From contig NZ_JALXXL010000004.1 in assembly GCF_025152525.1 (NCBI RefSeq), positions 148,130 through 212,129 on the forward strand: a DNA stretch of 64,000 nt. Reading direction: 5' to 3'. How positions within the stretch are numbered: position 1 is the stretch's first letter; each line of letters opens with the position of its first letter. The position numbers and the translations under genes were made by a program. Below are positions 61,699-64,000 of the stretch, in pieces. Origin of the DNA: Corynebacterium sp. p3-SID1056 (GTDB taxonomy: Bacteria > Actinomycetota > Actinomycetes > Mycobacteriales > Mycobacteriaceae). The notes beneath the pieces were generated by a model. It was not told the DNA's origin. It was given only the letters and a program-made list of their open reading frames with translations, and did no database searches.

Positions 61699-62344
61699 GT
61701 GGGAGTATTTCAGCTCGCGCAAGAACCAGGTCGGCATGATTGCCGCGGCGCTGATGACGGGCCTCTTCATTGTGCTTGGTCTGGTTGGTGCTGCGGGCGT
61801 GATCCCGTGGCTGGTCGCCACCACCGCGGCGTACGGCGCGGGTGCGCTGCTGACCCCTTCGCGCGAGCAGAAGGCCCTGGAGCCGAGTGTCCCGACGCAG
61901 GCTCTCATCGACGCCGAGGTGCAGGAGAACCTGACGAAGCTGCACCGGGCAAATGTCCCGCCCCCGGTGTACAACGAGGCGCTCGCCCTGCAAGGTGCGG
62001 TCCGCTTCGTGCTCTCTCGCTGGGACGATCTGAATGCGACACCGGAACACCAGCAAACGGTGTACAACGTGTCGAAAATTTACTTCCCCGAGGTCGTGAC
62101 CACCTACCTCAACTCCCCGCTGTACCGCGGGGAGGATGCCTCCCTGTGGTGCATGGAGTCCCTCGACACCATGACGAAGGCCGTCGACCGGGTCAAGCAG
62201 GGCATTTTGGACAACAATTTGCGCGCGCTCGAATCGCAGGCCACCTACCTCAAAGAGGCGCTCAAAGGGCCAATCTCGCTTGACGACGCAGCGTTGGACC
62301 CACCAACCGATCCCGACACTCCATCCACGAACCCGTACCAGTAA
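61685..62344 (+). CDS. Two-helix membrane protein with cytoplasmic helical domain (XpaC-like?)
   Basis: This 219-residue protein starts at GTG 61685 inside the end of the VWA gene. Two adjacent membrane helices (about 16-36 and 38-56, IAAALMTGLFIVLGLVGAAGVIPWLVATTAAYGAGALL) are followed by a ~150-residue helical domain (EVQENLTKLHRANVPPPVYNEALALQGAVRFVL, ESLDTMTKAVDRVKQGIL) and a proline-rich end. The layout resembles XpaC-type proteins that accompany TelA (toxic-anion resistance) in other genomes, but I see no decisive motif and no telA here. It is translationally coupled to the VWA lipoprotein, so it is probably its membrane partner. Confidence 0.7.
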   Translation: MATNKWEYFSSRKNQVGMIAAALMTGLFIVLGLVGAAGVIPWLVATTAAYGAGALLTPSREQKALEPSVPTQALIDAEVQENLTKLHRANVPPPVYNEALALQGAVRFVLSRWDDLNATPEHQQTVYNVSKIYFPEVVTTYLNSPLYRGEDASLWCMESLDTMTKAVDRVKQGILDNNLRALESQATYLKEALKGPISLDDAALDPPTDPDTPSTNPYQ

Positions 62345-62355
62345 GCTTGAGTACC

Positions 62356-62541
62356 ATGAGTCTCGATCCGAAACTCCTTGACGTACTGGCCTGCCCACAG
62401 GACAAGGGCCCGCTGACGTACAAGGAAGATGAACAGTTGCTGGTGAACGAGCGCCTCAACATTGCCTATCGCATCGACGACGGCATCCCGGTGCTCCTTA
62501 TCGACGAGGCGCAGGACTATCCGGCCGCACCGTCCGCGTAG
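62356..62541 (+). CDS. Trm112 family protein
   Basis: This 61-residue protein reads SLDPKLLDVLACPQDKGPL...LNIAYRIDDGIPVLLIDEAQ, the YcaR/Trm112 pattern. These small proteins activate methyltransferases or assist other enzymes. Only one Cys of the usual zinc site remains (CP at residues about 13-14), so zinc binding is doubtful. The ATG follows TAAGCT with an 8-nt gap. The partner is unknown. Confidence 0.9.
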   Translation: MSLDPKLLDVLACPQDKGPLTYKEDEQLLVNERLNIAYRIDDGIPVLLIDEAQDYPAAPSA

Positions 62542-62595
62542 CCACGCGCTGCGTCCAGCCCTGTTACACCACGAAAGAATCGAGAGAAACTACCT

Positions 62596-63858
62596 ATGAG
62601 CACGAACATTGTTGATGAGCTTGAATGGCGCGGACTGATCAACCAGTCCACCGACCTGGAGGCACTGCGGACCGTGACCGAGGCACCGATCAGCCTGTAC
62701 TGCGGCTTTGATCCGACGGGCCCGTCGCTGCACGCGGGACACCTCGTCCCGCTGCTCATGCTCCGCCGCTTCCAGGAAGCTGGCCACCGTCCGATCGTGC
62801 TGGCCGGCGGCGCTACCGGCATGATCGGCGACCCGCGAGACGTGGGGGAGCGCACGATGAACTCCTCCGACACGGTCGCTGATTGGGCAGATCGCATTTC
62901 GAGCCAGCTCGAGCGCTTCGTCTCCTTTGAGGGCGAAAACGCCGCGCTGCTAGTGAACAACAATGACTGGATCAAGGACATGACCGTCATTGATTTCCTG
63001 CGCGACGTGGGCAAACACTTCTCCCTGTCCACCATGCTCAGCCGCGACACTGTCAAGCGCCGCCTGGAAAACGATGGCATCTCCTACACCGAGTTCTCCT
63101 ACATGCTGCTGCAGGCAAACGACTACGTGCAGTTGCGTCGCAACCACGACTGCGTACTGCAAGTAGGCGGCGGCGACCAGTGGGGCAACCTTGTCGCTGG
63201 CGTTGACCTCAACCGTCGTATGGACGGCGAACAGGTCCACGCACTGACCGTGCCGCTTGTCACGGATTCCGAAGGCAAGAAGTTTGGCAAGTCCACTGGT
63301 GGCGGCTCCTTGTGGCTCGACCCCGAGATGACCAGCCCGTACACCTGGTACCAGTACTTTGTAAACACCGCTGACGCAGACGTCATCCGTTACCTGCGTT
63401 GGTTTACCTTCCTAGATCAGGAGGAGCTCGATCGCCTCGCGGTGGAGGTCGAAGAACGTCCCTTCAAACGTGAGGCCCAGAAGCGGCTCGCGCAGGAAAT
63501 GACGGACCTGGTCCACGGTGTGAAGGCCCGCGAAGGCGTAGAGCTCGCCTCGCAGGCGTTGTTCGGCCGGGCTGAAATTCGCGACCTAGACGAGCAAACG
63601 CTCGCCTCCGCAGTTTCCGCGACCGAAGTGTTCGAATTCAGCGACGCCGAGACCTCCATCGTCGACCTGCTTGTAGGCGCTGGTTTGTCGGAGTCGAAGG
63701 GCGCGGCCCGCCGGTCCATCAAGGAAGGCGGCATCTACGTGAACAATGAGCGTGTCGAGTCCGAAGAGTGGACACCGTCGGACGATGACCTGTTGCATGG
63801 TGCCTGGCTTGTACTGCGCCGCGGCAAGAAGAACTTCGCTGGGGCCAAGAAGATTTAG
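62596..63858 (+). CDS. tyrS: Tyrosine--tRNA ligase
   Basis: This 420-residue class I synthetase has the HIGH-type motif GPSLHAGHL near residues 42-50, tyrosine-binding [12 protein letters not shown] and GGGDQWGN, and the KMSKS-type KFGKSTGG near residue 229. A C-terminal S4 RNA-binding domain ([30 protein letters not shown]) follows. A 54-nt gap separates it from the Trm112 gene, and a clear terminator follows. Confidence 0.97.
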   Translation: MSTNIVDELEWRGLINQSTDLEALRTVTEAPISLYCGFDPTGPSLHAGHLVPLLMLRRFQEAGHRPIVLAGGATGMIGDPRDVGERTMNSSDTVADWADRISSQLERFVSFEGENAALLVNNNDWIKDMTVIDFLRDVGKHFSLSTMLSRDTVKRRLENDGISYTEFSYMLLQANDYVQLRRNHDCVLQVGGGDQWGNLVAGVDLNRRMDGEQVHALTVPLVTDSEGKKFGKSTGGGSLWLDPEMTSPYTWYQYFVNTADADVIRYLRWFTFLDQEELDRLAVEVEERPFKREAQKRLAQEMTDLVHGVKAREGVELASQALFGRAEIRDLDEQTLASAVSATEVFEFSDAETSIVDLLVGAGLSESKGAARRSIKEGGIYVNNERVESEEWTPSDDDLLHGAWLVLRRGKKNFAGAKKI

Positions 63859-63872
63859 GGCTGTAGCGCTGC

Positions 63873-63913
63873 AACGCCGTTGCTTCTCGTGTAAGAGAGG
63901 CAACGGCGTTTTT
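63873..63913 (+). terminator. Rho-independent terminator of tyrS
   Basis: AACGCCGTTGC (63873-63883) pairs with GCAACGGCGTT (63900-63910). An inner TCTC/GAGA extension caps the stem and TTTTTC follows. Nothing recognisable lies between here and the window end, apart from a TG-rich stretch. Confidence 0.9.
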
Positions 63914-64000
63914 CTTTTGCGTGAAAACCTGGGTTGTGCTGCTGGTTTGCGTGTGTGTTGTGGAGGTGGTTAAGTATTTTCTCGTTGCCGCGAGCGATTA

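Noticed and set aside
63914..64000. Promoter of an rRNA operon at the window end
   Set aside because: The TG-rich stretch has no clear -35/-10 pair or boxA, and the following sequence is not visible.

Overview
The window is about 64 kb of GC-rich, gene-dense chromosome from a Corynebacterium-type actinobacterium. The evidence is the gene order: gpsA-ddl-thiL-ung-recG-rsmD-coaD, polA-rpsA-coaE, uvrB-uvrA, infC-rpmI-rplT-pheST, an uninterrupted argCJBDFRGH cluster, then tyrS. DUF3515, the HNH endonuclease type and many apparently leaderless genes agree with this. It is core chromosome. I see no prophage, IS element, CRISPR array or rRNA gene.

Layout. 1-11.2 kb: a truncated Nudix/histidine-phosphatase gene, then phospholipid (gpsA), cell wall (ddl), thiamine (thiL), repair (ung, recG), a DAK-domain kinase subunit, rsmD, coaD and a TauE/SafE-like exporter. 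11.2-17.5 kb: a polar amino-acid ABC importer, a secreted protein of unknown function, an HNH endonuclease, a marR-MFS unit whose MFS C-terminus looks double-frameshifted, and an odd tRNA. 17.5-24.3 kb: polA, a methyltransferase, rpsA, coaE and a DUF4259 gene. 24.2-32.1 kb: a compact minus-strand run of a double-headed XRE-TetR regulator, a peptide-type ABC importer (binding protein, two permeases, fused ATPase) and a choline/carnitine acyltransferase. 32.2-43.7 kb: a proline-iminopeptidase-like hydrolase, uvrB, two universal stress proteins, a HelD-like helicase, a DoxX protein with a lysine-rich tail, an MBL hydrolase and uvrA. 43.7-50.2 kb: the infC-rpmI-rplT operon behind an attenuator-like leader (infC can only start at ATC), a TM2 protein, an rRNA methyltransferase and pheST. 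50.2-58.9 kb: arginine biosynthesis. 58.9-64 kb: a translationally coupled operon of a membrane-anchored binding-protein-like protein, a binding-protein/VWA lipoprotein and a two-helix membrane protein, then a Trm112-like protein and tyrS.

The most unusual signals are: (1) an exact 11-mer, CGTCGATAAGC, in 13 copies, all inside genes, on both strands and in three reading frames; (2) GGGGGAG, found 19 times on the plus strand and not seen on the minus strand; (3) the binding-protein/VWA operon at 58.95-62.34 kb; (4) the XRE-TetR/peptide-ABC/acyltransferase operon; (5) a class I tRNA with anticodon CAA; (6) compensating frameshifts in the MFS gene beside a perfect palindrome. Many genes have a -10-like hexamer (TANNNT) 6-9 nt before the start codon, which suggests leaderless mRNAs. 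All counts were made by eye.
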